The position numbers were made by a program, and so were the translations under genes. Shown piece after piece: positions 29,695 through 39,407 of a DNA stretch of 64,000 nucleotides. Under the pieces are notes generated by a model. It searched no databases and was not told the origin of the DNA. It was given only the letters and a program-made list of their open reading frames with translations. Positions within the stretch are counted from its first letter, which is position 1. The number at the start of each line of letters is the position of its first letter. Origin of the DNA: Porphyridium purpureum (lineage: Eukaryota > Rhodophyta > Bangiophyceae > Porphyridiales > Porphyridiaceae); assembly GCA_008690995.1 (NCBI GenBank), contig VRMN01000001.1, positions 2,790,001 through 2,854,000 of the forward strand. Direction: 5' to 3'.

Positions 29695-29971
29695 ATTGGC
29701 ACGGCGCGCTTGGCGTGAGCGGTGAGAGGAGGGAGCTGCAATGGCTTGTTGTGCGATGTGTGTGGTGGCATGGTCGGCTGGTTCGCTGTGTGGGACATGG
29801 CAGCAAGGACTGGAGCACGGTTCTTCGTGGATGAGGAGCAGTCTGGTGCATCACTATTCAGCTGCTGAAGGATACGTTCCAGCCGGGAAGCGCGATGCAC
29901 ACTGCTGCGTTCGGAGCTGTGCGCGCATGCACGGAAGCATGAAAGCACAGAAGCACGGAAGCACCGACTAG

Positions 29972-30265
29972 ATGCCGAGTGTGGTTCCAAAAGATACGGT
30001 TGAAGAGACCTCGAACGGTGCCAAATCAATGCTCGCGTGCAATGGGTCACGCATGGCAGAAAAAGACCATCAGTGCTTCCTTGATGACCTTCGTTGCACT
30101 GAGAACGAACGCTCGTTCTGGGAAGGCTCTTCTCTAGCAACTGGATGGCGGTCCCGAGCGCACGCGGACGCCATCGCGCACGGCATGGCGGCTGACGACA
30201 CGCTCAGCACCGCTCGCAACATGCTCGTCGCGCAAGTGTACAGTGTACACTGTACACACGCCTGA
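29972..30265 (+). CDS. Hypothetical small protein
   Basis: 97 aa starting MPSVVPKDTVEETSNGAK, acidic to neutral, composition like real protein. The same frame is open upstream from an ATG at 29741 (76 codons), and a TAG at 29969-29971 directly precedes this ATG. The last codons run through the 22-bp palindrome. No family recognised and no other support, so it could be chance. Confidence 0.3.
   Translation: MPSVVPKDTVEETSNGAKSMLACNGSRMAEKDHQCFLDDLRCTENERSFWEGSSLATGWRSRAHADAIAHGMAADDTLSTARNMLVAQVYSVHCTHA
30236..30257. promoter_or_regulatory. 22-bp perfect palindrome with GTACAGTG half-sites
   Basis: GTGTACAGTGT is followed by its exact reverse complement. It contains the octamer in both orientations, as does the palindrome at 13162-13183, with which it shares the GTACAGTG half-site. 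It lies 757 bp before the start of the helical-repeat gene, in a mostly non-coding region. Confidence 0.5.
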
Positions 30266-30681
30266 CCCTAACTCCGACCGCTGCCGTGCGGAATCAAGCG
30301 CAAAGTCCACGCAAGCAGAATGGCGCACAGGACGCAAAGGGCGAGGCCACACTTCCCTTCTTCTGACGCGGCTCATTTCGCCGCAGCGCACGCACCGAGT
30401 GCCGTGTCGGATACGTCGCACGTTGTCGCTGTTCAGCCGGCGCCACGACGCCAAGTCGCCCAAGCGGCAACTGCGCGTGTGCCTCTCCTGTCCATCGCCC
30501 ACCTTGCCGTTTGCTCCGGCCCTTGCGCTCCTCGTCTAGTTCCTCGGTTCGCAGTCCGAAGGCGTGATATTTCGACAATATGGGATTGTGTGCGGATGAC
30601 TGGGTGTGTTTATGCGCCCGGAGCTACCCAAAGGGGTACATGGCCAAATACGATGGGTCAATGTTTTGTGCTGGCACCTTG

Positions 30682-30704
30682 GACACACACAAACACACAC
30701 ACAC
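30682..30704. repeat. CA microsatellite
   Basis: ACACAC units with one interrupting AAAC, in non-coding sequence upstream of the helical-repeat gene. Confidence 0.85.
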
Positions 30705-31013
30705 TGATGCCCATCATATAGGAATACCACACAGAAACCACACGTGTGGAAGGGTGATGGATAGGTAAAGAGCGATCAAGGCGGAAAAGCGGGGAAACAG
30801 GGAAAAAGACAGGTCGGGGGTATGGTTCTGTGGCATCTGCTGAGTGGTGTGAGAACCAGTGGTGTGAGAACGCGTGGCGTGTCCACCTGGTAGTCGCCGT
30901 GTCGTTGGGTGAGTGCGGCGGCAAAGCGAGGGCGACACGCGGCCGCGCCGCAAGGAGTGGATGCGGCCTCGTGTGAGGGAGAGGGCAGAGGGGGGGACGG
31001 CGTGGGGGTAGAC

Positions 31014-33941
31014 ATGCAAGCGGCTCGGCGGCGCGAGATGGCGACCGGCGAGTCCACGGCCGCGGAGGAGTGGGTCGCCATGTGGCCGGACGTGCAGCAG
31101 TTCCTGGAGGAACTGAGCGTCGTGGTGCTCTACGAGTCGGCGCGCACGCGAGGCACGGAGGCAGAGATGCGCGTCGATATCAAGACAATCAAGCGCCTGC
31201 GTGCGCAGGACCAAGAGCTCCAGGAGCTCGAGAGCAAGTCGCCCCACAACAAGGCGAGTGTGGGTGTGGGTGGTCGTGCGCTCACAATGTTGAGAGCATT
31301 CGCGCTGATGCTCGTTCAGAGCCAGAGCACCAGTCTCTACGCGCGGGTACTGGAGAAGATGCGGAACGTATTCGGCGACCCCGCCGCAACGGTAGCGCGG
31401 CACACAGTCAGTTTGGTGTTCTTGCATGAGTTCATTTTTTTCGCGTTGTTTGTAGACATAGCGGCTAACCCGGACACCTTACTCTTTCAACCGTGCGACA
31501 ATCGAAATGGGTTTGTCTCGGTCAAGAGTCTGCATGATGCGCAGAATTCAATCATTTCTGAGAGGACGGAGGTCGGGCTTCGCACCGTAAAGGAGGCGGT
31601 CGATGACTATCAAGACGAGGTGGAGGAATGGGTCGTCAAGCACAACGAGGACTGGAGTGGCGGACGTCAAGCAGCAAATAGGAAATGCTTGGATGCCGTC
31701 GCATCTAGCGCAATCGTTTCTGCAGTGTGCAAAACGGGGTTTTTGCCACATCTCGTGGCAAATGAGCTCGCGTCGTTCTACGTGGCGAGCATCGTGAAGA
31801 ATCTTGCGTTCTACGCGCCGCTGAAATCACCCCTTTTTGTGGCAAAGGGCTTGCATCTGCTCGCGGCGCTCATGCGCGAACATCCAGACGCTCTGCTACT
31901 GCAGGAACTGTGTCTCAAGGCATTTTACGTATTTTCTTTTCACGACGAATCATTGCAGCGCTCTCAGTGCATTGTGCGACGGAGAGTTCCGGAACTGGCG
32001 GTCACGGCCATGCGCAAGGCCCTTTCCTTTAAGCACCTGACATACCAGTGTCTTCATTTTCTCACGCGGTGTCTGGACTTGCGTTTATCTAGCAAGCACT
32101 TTGGAGATCGGGACCACTCGCTAATCACTTTGGTGCTGAACGCTCTGCGGGAGTACCAGTCTGACGCCAAGATCCGCGAGGCGGCGCTCGAGTTGCTTGT
32201 TCTCCTCACGCGTCCATCGAAATCTTCCCGGAATCGCACTCAAGCCCTTCAGGCTTTCACATCTTCCACTGACGGCGAGGGTGTCTCTCTGGTGCTTCAA
32301 TGCATTCGGATCGGTGCAACACAACAACCAGAGGTAGTGTTGAGCGGATGGATACTTCTGCGCATGTGTGCGCGATATGCGAAGGACGACTTTGTCCGTG
32401 AGCTGGCGAGTACCAAGAACAAAGGTATGGACTTGATTTGTAGCTCGGCTGTGGAAAGCTTGAAACTTGCTTTCGAGCCGGGATCTCGCACGGTCGAAAG
32501 AATCAACTACGACATTGTGTCTGCCATCATTCGTATCTTGCAGTACGTTTCGCTAAGCGAGGTTTTTCGTGACCTCATTCGCTCTCGATTGGAGGTATTC
32601 TGTATGCTTCAATGCAGTCTCGCAACTGTGACGGATCGTCTAGGGCAGGCATCATTGATCGAATCGGATGTTAGGAAAACTATGGACCTGGCTGCCTTCT
32701 GCTGCATTGCGGTGGGCAATTTGTGCCATGAGTGCGAGCAGCTTCGCGCCCAAGCCACCAAACTTGGCCTGCTTGATGCGAGTCTGACTCTCCTTGCCAC
32801 TCTTTTGGAGAACCTTCCAGATGCACGGCGTGTACGAGATGAGTTTGAAAAAGCGGGGCTCATCGGCAAGCATGAGGACTCTTGGCAGCAAAGACAGGGG
32901 GAGAGCCCGGCGCAAGGATCGATGTTTGCGGAAAGTGCCGAGTCTGTTGGGTACGCGTTGCGAGCTGTTCGACAAATGATTTCCTCCGGCAGACCAGGAA
33001 GTCTTGTAGAACCTGCACTTACCCTTGCTCTTCCTTCAGGTAAAAGTGACGAAGACGGAGAGGAATATGGCACGATTCGACCAGAGGCGCTGAGCTACGT
33101 ACTTGTTTCGCTTCGAACGTTTAAGCGAAACATTCGCGTATGGCAGCATGGGGTTGGTATTCTGCTCAAAATTTGCCTTGCTCCGTCGAGTGATGCGAAG
33201 CAGTGGCTGGCTGAGAACAGCGACTTTATAGAGGAGACGCTTTCCTTCTTGGCAGTGGAGGGTTCCTCTCGAGAATTTCAGATTCCGGTGACATTTTTGG
33301 AGAGCCCAGGTTCAAGGGTCAGCAGTGCTCAGACGGATGCAGAAGAGGTAGAGCAGCAGCATCAGGAGCAGGAGAGGCGCATGAAGTCTCTGGAGCGTGA
33401 CATAGAAAGCCTGAGGAGCTGGCTGAAGAAGCAGACCGGGTCAAGCGACTGCCGAAGTTCGTCAGCTGCTCTTCAATCCCATACGGCCCGAAGTCTGACC
33501 ATGCATGATGAATCAGTCCATGCATTCACTTCGGCAATGACACCATCTCCTGCATTTTCACTTCGACCGTCCACAGAATTTGAGTCAAGCCTGGTTCTTA
33601 ATCCGAGTTCCCACGCTGGAGACGGACAGAAAAATTCGACTGCGGCCTTGAAGTCATCTACACCATTCTCGGGTAGCGGACAAGATCGGATTAACAACGT
33701 CCGCTCGCTGGGTGATGTTCTCGAAAGCAGTGAAAGTGCTCGTCAGGCAAAACTCACCCCACGCGCGTTCGCACGATCTCAAACTCAAGTTCCCAAACAG
33801 CACAAGAAAGGATTTCGCCGTTTTCGGTCTTCAGCAGACACCCAAGGAACCGATTCAGGCAACAGTCTTTCCAATAGCCCTGCTTCAGGGCTTTGGAAGC
33901 GGCGCCCGCTTTTGAAAAAGCCGGCGTCATCGGTGCAGTGA
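31014..33941 (+). CDS. Large helical-repeat (ARM/HEAT-like) protein
   Basis: 975 aa from the ATG at 31014; the frame is open upstream from GTG only. Residues of about 20-720 are a succession of amphipathic helices with Leu/Ala-rich pairs (for example VAKGLHLLAALMREHPDALLLQELCLKAFYVFS, REAALELLVLLTR, SGWILLRMCARYA, NLCHECEQLRAQATKLGLLDASLTLLATLL), the pattern of armadillo or HEAT repeats. About 785-815 is a short coiled coil (EEVEQQHQEQERRMKSLERDIESL). The last 150 residues are Ser-rich and disordered, ending in a basic patch KRRPLLKKPASS. Such proteins usually act as scaffolds. No specific family recognised. It ends in TGA. Confidence 0.85.
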   Translation: MQAARRREMATGESTAAEEWVAMWPDVQQFLEELSVVVLYESARTRGTEAEMRVDIKTIKRLRAQDQELQELESKSPHNKASVGVGGRALTMLRAFALMLVQSQSTSLYARVLEKMRNVFGDPAATVARHTVSLVFLHEFIFFALFVDIAANPDTLLFQPCDNRNGFVSVKSLHDAQNSIISERTEVGLRTVKEAVDDYQDEVEEWVVKHNEDWSGGRQAANRKCLDAVASSAIVSAVCKTGFLPHLVANELASFYVASIVKNLAFYAPLKSPLFVAKGLHLLAALMREHPDALLLQELCLKAFYVFSFHDESLQRSQCIVRRRVPELAVTAMRKALSFKHLTYQCLHFLTRCLDLRLSSKHFGDRDHSLITLVLNALREYQSDAKIREAALELLVLLTRPSKSSRNRTQALQAFTSSTDGEGVSLVLQCIRIGATQQPEVVLSGWILLRMCARYAKDDFVRELASTKNKGMDLICSSAVESLKLAFEPGSRTVERINYDIVSAIIRILQYVSLSEVFRDLIRSRLEVFCMLQCSLATVTDRLGQASLIESDVRKTMDLAAFCCIAVGNLCHECEQLRAQATKLGLLDASLTLLATLLENLPDARRVRDEFEKAGLIGKHEDSWQQRQGESPAQGSMFAESAESVGYALRAVRQMISSGRPGSLVEPALTLALPSGKSDEDGEEYGTIRPEALSYVLVSLRTFKRNIRVWQHGVGILLKICLAPSSDAKQWLAENSDFIEETLSFLAVEGSSREFQIPVTFLESPGSRVSSAQTDAEEVEQQHQEQERRMKSLERDIESLRSWLKKQTGSSDCRSSSAALQSHTARSLTMHDESVHAFTSAMTPSPAFSLRPSTEFESSLVLNPSSHAGDGQKNSTAALKSSTPFSGSGQDRINNVRSLGDVLESSESARQAKLTPRAFARSQTQVPKQHKKGFRRFRSSADTQGTDSGNSLSNSPASGLWKRRPLLKKPASSVQ

Positions 33942-34481
33942 GCGTCCTGCACATATATCGAGTTGGACGGCGTAGTGGGTGGTAACGCAAATTTCTAACT
34001 TCGGTGCTTCGCAAGTTTGCGGGTACACGTAGAATTGTCGAATTTTACTGCAGCCAAGACGTACCTTCTTTATTGTAAAAGCTAATGATCATGCCTTTGT
34101 ACCACGTTCATCAAATGTTGCCAGTACTTGCCGATTCACCGTCACGCCGAGACCGAGCTTGGTTCTCTTTCCCCCTTTCTATCGGCGTCACAAAGCCTGG
34201 CATATCAGAAGTCTCGACGTGCAGATTTTGATACTGAGTGGCACATGGCTCTCCGTCCTGCTTCACAGATGCCAAAATCTGGAATGGGAAAAAACGAATG
34301 ATTCCGTGATTTCCACAGATGTGAACCATCAACGCTTTCACACCGTCCCATTTCCGTTTCAAGCAACACTGCTTCCTTTGGCCAGAATCGCAAGTGGTAG
34401 AGCTACTGCAGCTAGGGTGTCTTGTAAAGAAACGAAGTCTAACCCGCCTCCCTAGGACGAAGACTGAGAGGCACAAGACAA
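33942..34481. other. Gap between convergent genes, no gene seen
   Basis: 540 bp holding the 3' flanks of the helical-repeat gene and the ABC ATPase gene. A - strand frame at 34111-34476 has no recognisable content. Confidence 0.55.
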
Positions 34482-35564
34482 TTATTCCGGCGCTGGGTCT
34501 GACCGAATCGCTGCGTGATAATCATTTGCCCTTCGCACGGCCGTAAGTCTGCAGTCTGCTATGTCAAGTTGCGAGCACGCGACGTCTTGCGTTGCTGTGC
34601 TCGAGCGGCTTGCACCGGTGAAAGCACCAGCAGTCGAACGCACGCCACGATGAGGGGCCGATGAGCCTTCGATGTGCTGGCGGAGCGATGCACGGTTCTG
34701 GCGGGTTATTTCACGCGATACCGCGGTGTCTGAAAAAATGCGCCCGTCCTGCATCTGCACGACTCTGCTCGCGTAATTCCTCAGCATGATGTCATGCGTC
34801 ACCATGACAAGAGAAACGTCGTCGCGCTCGTGGATTTCTAGAAACATATTCATGATGATGTCAGTGGACTTTGTATCCAAGTCGCCCGTGGGCTCGTCCA
34901 GCAACAAAAGGCGCGGTGCATTGACGAGAGCGCGCGCGATAGTCACGCGCTGCTGCTCACCGCCCGAAAGCTGGGACGGAAAGTTGCGCACGCGGTGCAT
35001 CATGCCCACGCGCTCCAAGAGATAGTGCACGCGTCGCTTTCTCTCCGACGCGGTGTAACGACCAGAGAGCAACATTGGCAGTTCGACGTTGGCGAACACG
35101 CTGAGCGTCGGCAGCAGGTTGAATGCCTGAAACACAAACCCAATGTCATTCAGCCGAATGTCTGCCAGCTCGCTGTCCTTGGTTCTACCGGTGATTCGCC
35201 GTCCTAACAAAGTCACATCGCCTTTCGAGTGTCGGTCGATGGTGCCTAGAATGGAAAGCAGCGTTGACTTGCCACAACCGGACATCCCGTAAACAGCCAC
35301 AAACTCACCCCTTTGCACTCGAAAATCGACACCACGGAGCGCAGGCACTCCGTCTGCTCCAATCAGGTACGTCTTGTGTACATTCTTGAGCTCAATTACC
35401 ACATCCTCGTCCTGTGCCTCGGCTTCCTCCTTCGACACCGTTCCATCCGCCCTGCCCACTTCGCGTCGTGGAGAAAGGGCTCCCCGGGCCGCATCTAGTT
35501 CTACGTACGAGCGCGAGTCGCTCTCCCGCGCCGCCGACACCGAGGCCGCCGCCTCTCCGCTCAT
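34482..35564 (-). CDS. ABC ATPase of the MacB/LolD type
   Basis: 360 aa, one nucleotide-binding domain and no membrane segments. Walker [10 protein letters not shown] (93-101), Q-loop Gln in [15 protein letters not shown] (Gln146), signature [10 protein letters not shown] (198-207), Walker [13 protein letters not shown] (219-230) and switch His in MVTHD (His257). The [22 protein letters not shown] and [30 protein letters not shown] stretches are typical of bacterial MacB, LolD and FtsE-like ATPases that power periplasmic tripartite exporters. Around it are a disordered N-terminus of about 50 residues and a C-terminal tail of about 85 residues not seen in bacteria. A separate membrane subunit must exist elsewhere if it is a transporter. 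Bacterial origin is an inference. It ends in TAA. Confidence 0.92.
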   Translation of the reverse strand: MSGEAAASVSAARESDSRSYVELDAARGALSPRREVGRADGTVSKEEAEAQDEDVVIELKNVHKTYLIGADGVPALRGVDFRVQRGEFVAVYGMSGCGKSTLLSILGTIDRHSKGDVTLLGRRITGRTKDSELADIRLNDIGFVFQAFNLLPTLSVFANVELPMLLSGRYTASERKRRVHYLLERVGMMHRVRNFPSQLSGGEQQRVTIARALVNAPRLLLLDEPTGDLDTKSTDIIMNMFLEIHERDDVSLVMVTHDIMLRNYASRVVQMQDGRIFSDTAVSREITRQNRASLRQHIEGSSAPHRGVRSTAGAFTGASRSSTATQDVACSQLDIADCRLTAVRRANDYHAAIRSDPAPE

Positions 35565-35791
35565 TCTAAGGGGAAATAGTAATCAGCACTAACGCCTGTG
35601 TCTACCGGTCGGCCTTCCGAAATTTTGTTCTGGAAAGCCAGTCGTTGGGCTGTCTGGTGCAACGTATTCGACAGATGTTGAAAAGGCCCGACAGTGAGAC
35701 TGACGGCGAGTGCGGCTGTGGCGTTTCCAATTTACATGACTCATAGTGGCGGCACGTACTCTCAGAGACGTGCGAACGAATCGACCTTCGC

Positions 35792-36876
35792 TTAAATTTG
35801 GACCCGTGCCAGGCTTTCTGAAAGATCTTCATCTTTCAGTTGCGTCGCAGCCTGTCTCTCGAGCTTTTGTCTCCTGCCGTACGCAATACGGTCGCGCGCC
35901 CAACCAATCTGGGCTTTCAATGCATCAAACTCGTCAGCATGCTCCTTTATAAAGGCACTGAAAGGCAGTTCGCGAATCTTTTCGCGCACGTCTCCAACAA
36001 GCACGCCCGCATTTGAAACATGTTCCAAATAGAGTGCCACCCAAACGAGCGTTTCGTCTTTCTCAAAGTCGATTTTCACAGTGGAAGCTTCCGCTTTGTC
36101 GTCCGTTCCGGAGGTCCCCGATTTTCGAACTACCGCCAAGGACTCCCCTTCCGGTACAAATTCAGATACATGGATCAAATTATGCGGCTGCAGGCGCAGC
36201 TTGGCCGCACCGTCATCCACAATCACACTGTTGGTCGCGTCGAACGCACAATCTGGAATCTCCCACACCTTTGTCAAGTCCTTGAGCGTCGACCACGTTT
36301 TCTTGCCCTGCGGGTCAGGTGTGCACTTTTCTCTGCTGAACAAGAAATAAATCTGGTCTCGTACCGGACGGGACGCCAATGTTGACGAGCGTGACTCTGC
36401 CTCCTGGCGTTCGGTACCTGCGCGCGGCTCGCCTGCTCTGGCCCTCGATGTAGCCGTTAGAGTGCCAAGCGGCTTTAATGTTCATCCTTGAATATGATGT
36501 CCTTCATCCCTGAATCACCTGCAGGTGCCTTGATGCGCGGGGCTTGATGGATCACCTGTCCCAGCACGTTCTCCGTCGAGCGATAGACGTTCTTGTGCAT
36601 CATGGAAGACCACACCCCGACCGTGTGTCGTCTAAACAAATAGTCGAGAAAGTCGTCCACGTACGGACGCAGCCAGCACGTGTACTTAGCATACCTAAAG
36701 TCAGGCGCGCGCCTGGGCGTCTGTCGGTTAGACCTTTTGTGTGAATCACGGTACTGCAGCACGCCATTCACGTCCAGGATCACCAGCAGTCCGCTTTTCA
36801 GTGGTGGCGGAGCCCCCACCCTTGCGCGGCTCACATGTCTGATCAGGGGCTCTAGGGTCAGCCCGCACTCGCCCAT
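35792..36876 (-). CDS. FCP1/NLI-interacting-factor-like phosphatase domain protein, two exons
   Basis: Joined exons 36876-36556 and 36352-35792 give 293 aa. The HAD-type domain opens with LLVILDVNGVL (31-40), where the second residue of the usual Asp-x-Asp pair is Asn37, as in a plant FCP1-like branch. It goes on with CWLRPYVDDFLDYLFRRHTVGVWSSMMHKNV, then across the splice IYFLFSREKCT, KTWSTLKDLTKVW and NSVIVDDGAAKLRLQPHNLI (the Asp-Asp end of the fold, 153-154). This order is that of FCP1/SCP phosphatases. Neither exon alone contains a whole domain. With Asn37 the enzyme may be weak or a pseudo-phosphatase. It ends in TAA. Confidence 0.85.
36353..36555 (-). other. Spliceosomal intron, 203 bp, phase 0
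   Basis: On the - strand the exon ends GGGACAG and the intron starts GTGATCC; it ends GAGACCAG before ATTTATTTC. Joining here restores one frame across two parts of the phosphatase domain, whose frames differ without it. A second possible donor (CAGGTGATT) lies 51 bp further, but using it would insert residues with no counterpart in the family. Confidence 0.75.
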
Positions 36877-37437
36877 CTCCTCACGAGTACGTCCTCAGTA
36901 TTCCGACCCTCAATCTCGCTTGTGCGCACCTTGGCCACTCCAACCACGCACACCCTTTTGACCGCGCGATTTCACTGTACACTACTCGTCCCTCACAACG
37001 CCCGACAAAAATGCGACACCTTGACTGTTTTGCTATGCGGCAGGTTCACTGTACTCCGCTAGAGAAGCAAAGTCCCTGCCGCACCCGATGAAGCTCAGCC
37101 GACTGCTGCGTACTGATGTCGCCGCCGCTGCCCTGTGCCCTTTGCCCTCTGCCCTGGCATGCTCGGCTGTCTGCGCAAAGAGCGCCTTGCACACGTCCAC
37201 TTGACATGCTCCGTCATAGCTGAATCTGGTCCTCGCACGGCCATCTAGGCACGCGGTTCGTGTCGACAAGGCGCCAACTCGTTCTGCGGAGCCGCATATA
37301 TGGCGCGGAAACCGGTTTGGATGTTCCTTGGAGCCGCGCGTGTTCCGCGTTATCGGTTGAACCGGAAGAACCGCGAACCTCGTGAGTGGATTTCCGTGAG
37401 GGCAGTGGGTGTGTGGATGTGCAGGGCGTAGGGAACG
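36877..37437. promoter_or_regulatory. Shared upstream region of the phosphatase and prefoldin genes
   Basis: 561 bp between divergent starts. CACTGTAC, the reverse complement of the recurrent octamer, occurs twice: 36973-36980 (97 bp before the leftward start) and 37047-37054. No gene seen. Confidence 0.5.
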
Positions 37438-37836
37438 ATGCGGGCTGCGGTGGTTGCGCCTCAGGATGAGCGTGACACAACTGTGACGCGCAGCGACCAG
37501 AATGACATCAACCGGTTTGCGCGGCTGTTGAACGAGCGGATCGACACGGGGCACACGCTGCGGATGCGCCGCGAGCTGCTCCGGCTGCACGACGACGCCG
37601 CCGATGAGCTGATTCTTGCCGACGATGACGAGCTTGTGCAGCATGTGGTGGGCGACGTGTTTTGCTACGCGCCTAAAAGTGAGGTGGAAGCGCGCATTCA
37701 GGAGCAGAAGGAGAAGCTCGAGGCAGAGATTGCCGACCTCGACGCGCAACTCGCGGCCATCGTTGACGAAATGCAGAAGCTCAAGTCGCACCTGTACGCC
37801 AAGTTTGGTAACACAATCAATCTCGAAGAATCGTGA
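37438..37836 (+). CDS. PFD4: Prefoldin subunit 4
   Basis: 132-aa beta-type prefoldin subunit. Six prefoldin subunits form a jellyfish-shaped cytosolic chaperone that hands actin and tubulin to the CCT chaperonin. VTRSDQNDINRFARLLNE begins the first helix. ADDDELVQHVVGDVFCYAPKSEVE is the beta hairpin between the two coiled-coil helices. KEKLEAEIADLDAQLAAIVDEMQKLKSHLYAKFGNTINLEE closes the second helix with the typical PFD4 ending. Length and order match the family. It starts at an ATG and ends in TGA. It is divergent from the phosphatase-domain gene. Confidence 0.95.
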   Translation: MRAAVVAPQDERDTTVTRSDQNDINRFARLLNERIDTGHTLRMRRELLRLHDDAADELILADDDELVQHVVGDVFCYAPKSEVEARIQEQKEKLEAEIADLDAQLAAIVDEMQKLKSHLYAKFGNTINLEES

Positions 37837-38277
37837 TGATCATGTAGAATGAATCACTCGCGTTGCGGCTAATCCTCTCCGCCTCGGAGAGTGTCTTCCC
37901 TGCTCGAGCGTGTCCATGTACTCGGCACGCTATGGACAAGGCGGAGAAGATGAAGTAAAGGTTGCTTCGCATGTACCACCATTTCTAATCTCCCCATAGA
38001 GTTCGAATCTACGCATCAGATGGGACGCGGGACAAGAACCAGGGCACAATATGCGCACAGGCTCATTCCTACAGATCTCCCCATGCAATTCGTGGTGGTT
38101 GCTAGAGGCGGTCAAACAGAAAAGCAAAACAAAAGAAGAAATGGCCTTGCCTTTCTGGAGAACGACCTCAAACACAGAGCCTCAGGGACAGAATCGCCTT
38201 GCGTTGTTGCTCACTACAGCGGCATTCTTGTGATCATCATAAAAGTGCACTGAGCGGAACCAGACAGCCGTTTCGTC
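37837..38277. other. Gap between two rightward genes, no gene seen
   Basis: 441 bp. A GTTCGAATC sequence at about 37991 looks like a tRNA T-loop but has no matching acceptor or other arms. Probably the 3' flank of prefoldin 4 and the promoter of the next gene. Confidence 0.55.
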
Positions 38278-39381
38278 ATGCCTTTCTTGGAGTTCGCGTT
38301 CGGCGCGGCTGCGGCCTGCAGAGCTTGGCGCTGTCGGCGGTACTGGGAAATGCGAAGCTGGCTGCGTCGGCACCCAAGATGGCGGCGGGCATATGCGCGA
38401 TGGCGTCTGCACCGGCTGGACTGGACGATGCTTCACGCGCCGTACCGACCACCCAAGGAGTACGAGTACATCTTCGAGGAGGAACGCATCTTCAAGCCCG
38501 AGCATCGCGTTTGGGAACTGCCGTGGGACTTGATCAAGCTGGACCCAAAGACACGACGCGAAGAAATGATCCTTGCGGCCAGGCTCTGGGCTCATGGATG
38601 GCTTGCTTTCTTTCGACGGAAGGACCCCGCAGAATATTCACCCCTGTGGAGGGAGGTCGCGGCGCAGGAGGAGCAGATTAGACTTCGAAAGGCGGGCAAA
38701 TTGATTGAGCAGATCGAAGAGTTTCGAGAGATTTCTGCAGACGCGACTCGCGATCTGGAAGACGAGCTGCTGAGAACAACCAAGGGCATGAAATCTGTGA
38801 AACGTTCTTCGCTGCAGGAAGAAGCCGCTAGTGTACTGAGCTCGCGCGCGTCCGTGCTCCAGGAGGCCACACGCTCGTTCGTGCTAGGATATAGGGAAGG
38901 GGTCAAACTGCAAGATGAAAGACGCGACCAGGACATGGAATTTTTATTCAAAACGCAGACGGAGTTTGTTGAGAATGCCAAACAGGCATATGCGAGTTTT
39001 CGCGAGGAAGCAACAGGCTCGACGGGCAGACAACAGCCTGGCGCTGCTTTCACCGCCGATGAGAAGGCAGCTGGCTCACCATTCCGTGAAGTGCCGCGAT
39101 GGGGTGCCCGGAATGATCAGGCGGGAAGCGTTTCTGCACCGCAGCAATCTGCAAAAGTTGGGGCTGACCACGAACCGGATTCACAACAAGGGCACAACCG
39201 TCGACCAGTGGAATCGGTCGAGAAAGCGGGCACTATTCTGAAAGGACTTCGCACCAGATGGAAGCAATTCCTAGCCGATGACGGGGATGAGACGACGACG
39301 TCTAAGCAGGACGACAAGTCAGACGGCCAACCAGCTGCATGGTTTCGGGAGCGCCGATCATCAGGCGATCCTCATCAGTAA
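38278..39381 (+). CDS. Trp/Arg-rich, coiled-coil protein of unknown function
   Basis: 367 aa. The first 50 residues are rich in Arg, Trp and Ala (including RHPRWRRAYARWRLHRLDW), possibly an organelle leader or membrane-surface helix. Residues of about 120-245 form long charged helices with coiled-coil spacing (EEQIRLRKAGKLIEQIEEF; ATRDLEDELLRTTKGMKSV). The last 110 are disordered and Gln/Ser-rich, with a helical KAGTILKGLRTRWKQFLADD. I do not recognise a family. Intact single frame from ATG to TAA, so very likely a real gene. Confidence 0.75.
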   Translation: MPFLEFAFGAAAACRAWRCRRYWEMRSWLRRHPRWRRAYARWRLHRLDWTMLHAPYRPPKEYEYIFEEERIFKPEHRVWELPWDLIKLDPKTRREEMILAARLWAHGWLAFFRRKDPAEYSPLWREVAAQEEQIRLRKAGKLIEQIEEFREISADATRDLEDELLRTTKGMKSVKRSSLQEEAASVLSSRASVLQEATRSFVLGYREGVKLQDERRDQDMEFLFKTQTEFVENAKQAYASFREEATGSTGRQQPGAAFTADEKAAGSPFREVPRWGARNDQAGSVSAPQQSAKVGADHEPDSQQGHNRRPVESVEKAGTILKGLRTRWKQFLADDGDETTTSKQDDKSDGQPAAWFRERRSSGDPHQ

Positions 39382-39407
39382 TCAGTAAGACTTAACTTTA
39401 AAATTAT

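Larger units (their letters stand above)
28851..31013. other. 2.2-kb region between divergent genes, mostly non-coding
   Basis: The left 800 bp are very pyrimidine-rich on the + strand, fitting a long leader or promoter for the leftward gene. GTACAGTA and GTACAGTG occur at 29678-29694. A pair of + strand frames at 29741-30265 is listed separately. A 22-bp palindrome lies at 30236-30257 and a CA repeat at 30682-30704. The last 250 bp are G-rich and precede the start of the helical-repeat gene. Confidence 0.5.

Noticed and set aside
37981-38020. GTTCGAATC resembling a tRNA T-loop
   Set aside because: The T stem has mismatches or a non-canonical closing pair on either strand, and no acceptor, D or anticodon arm fits.
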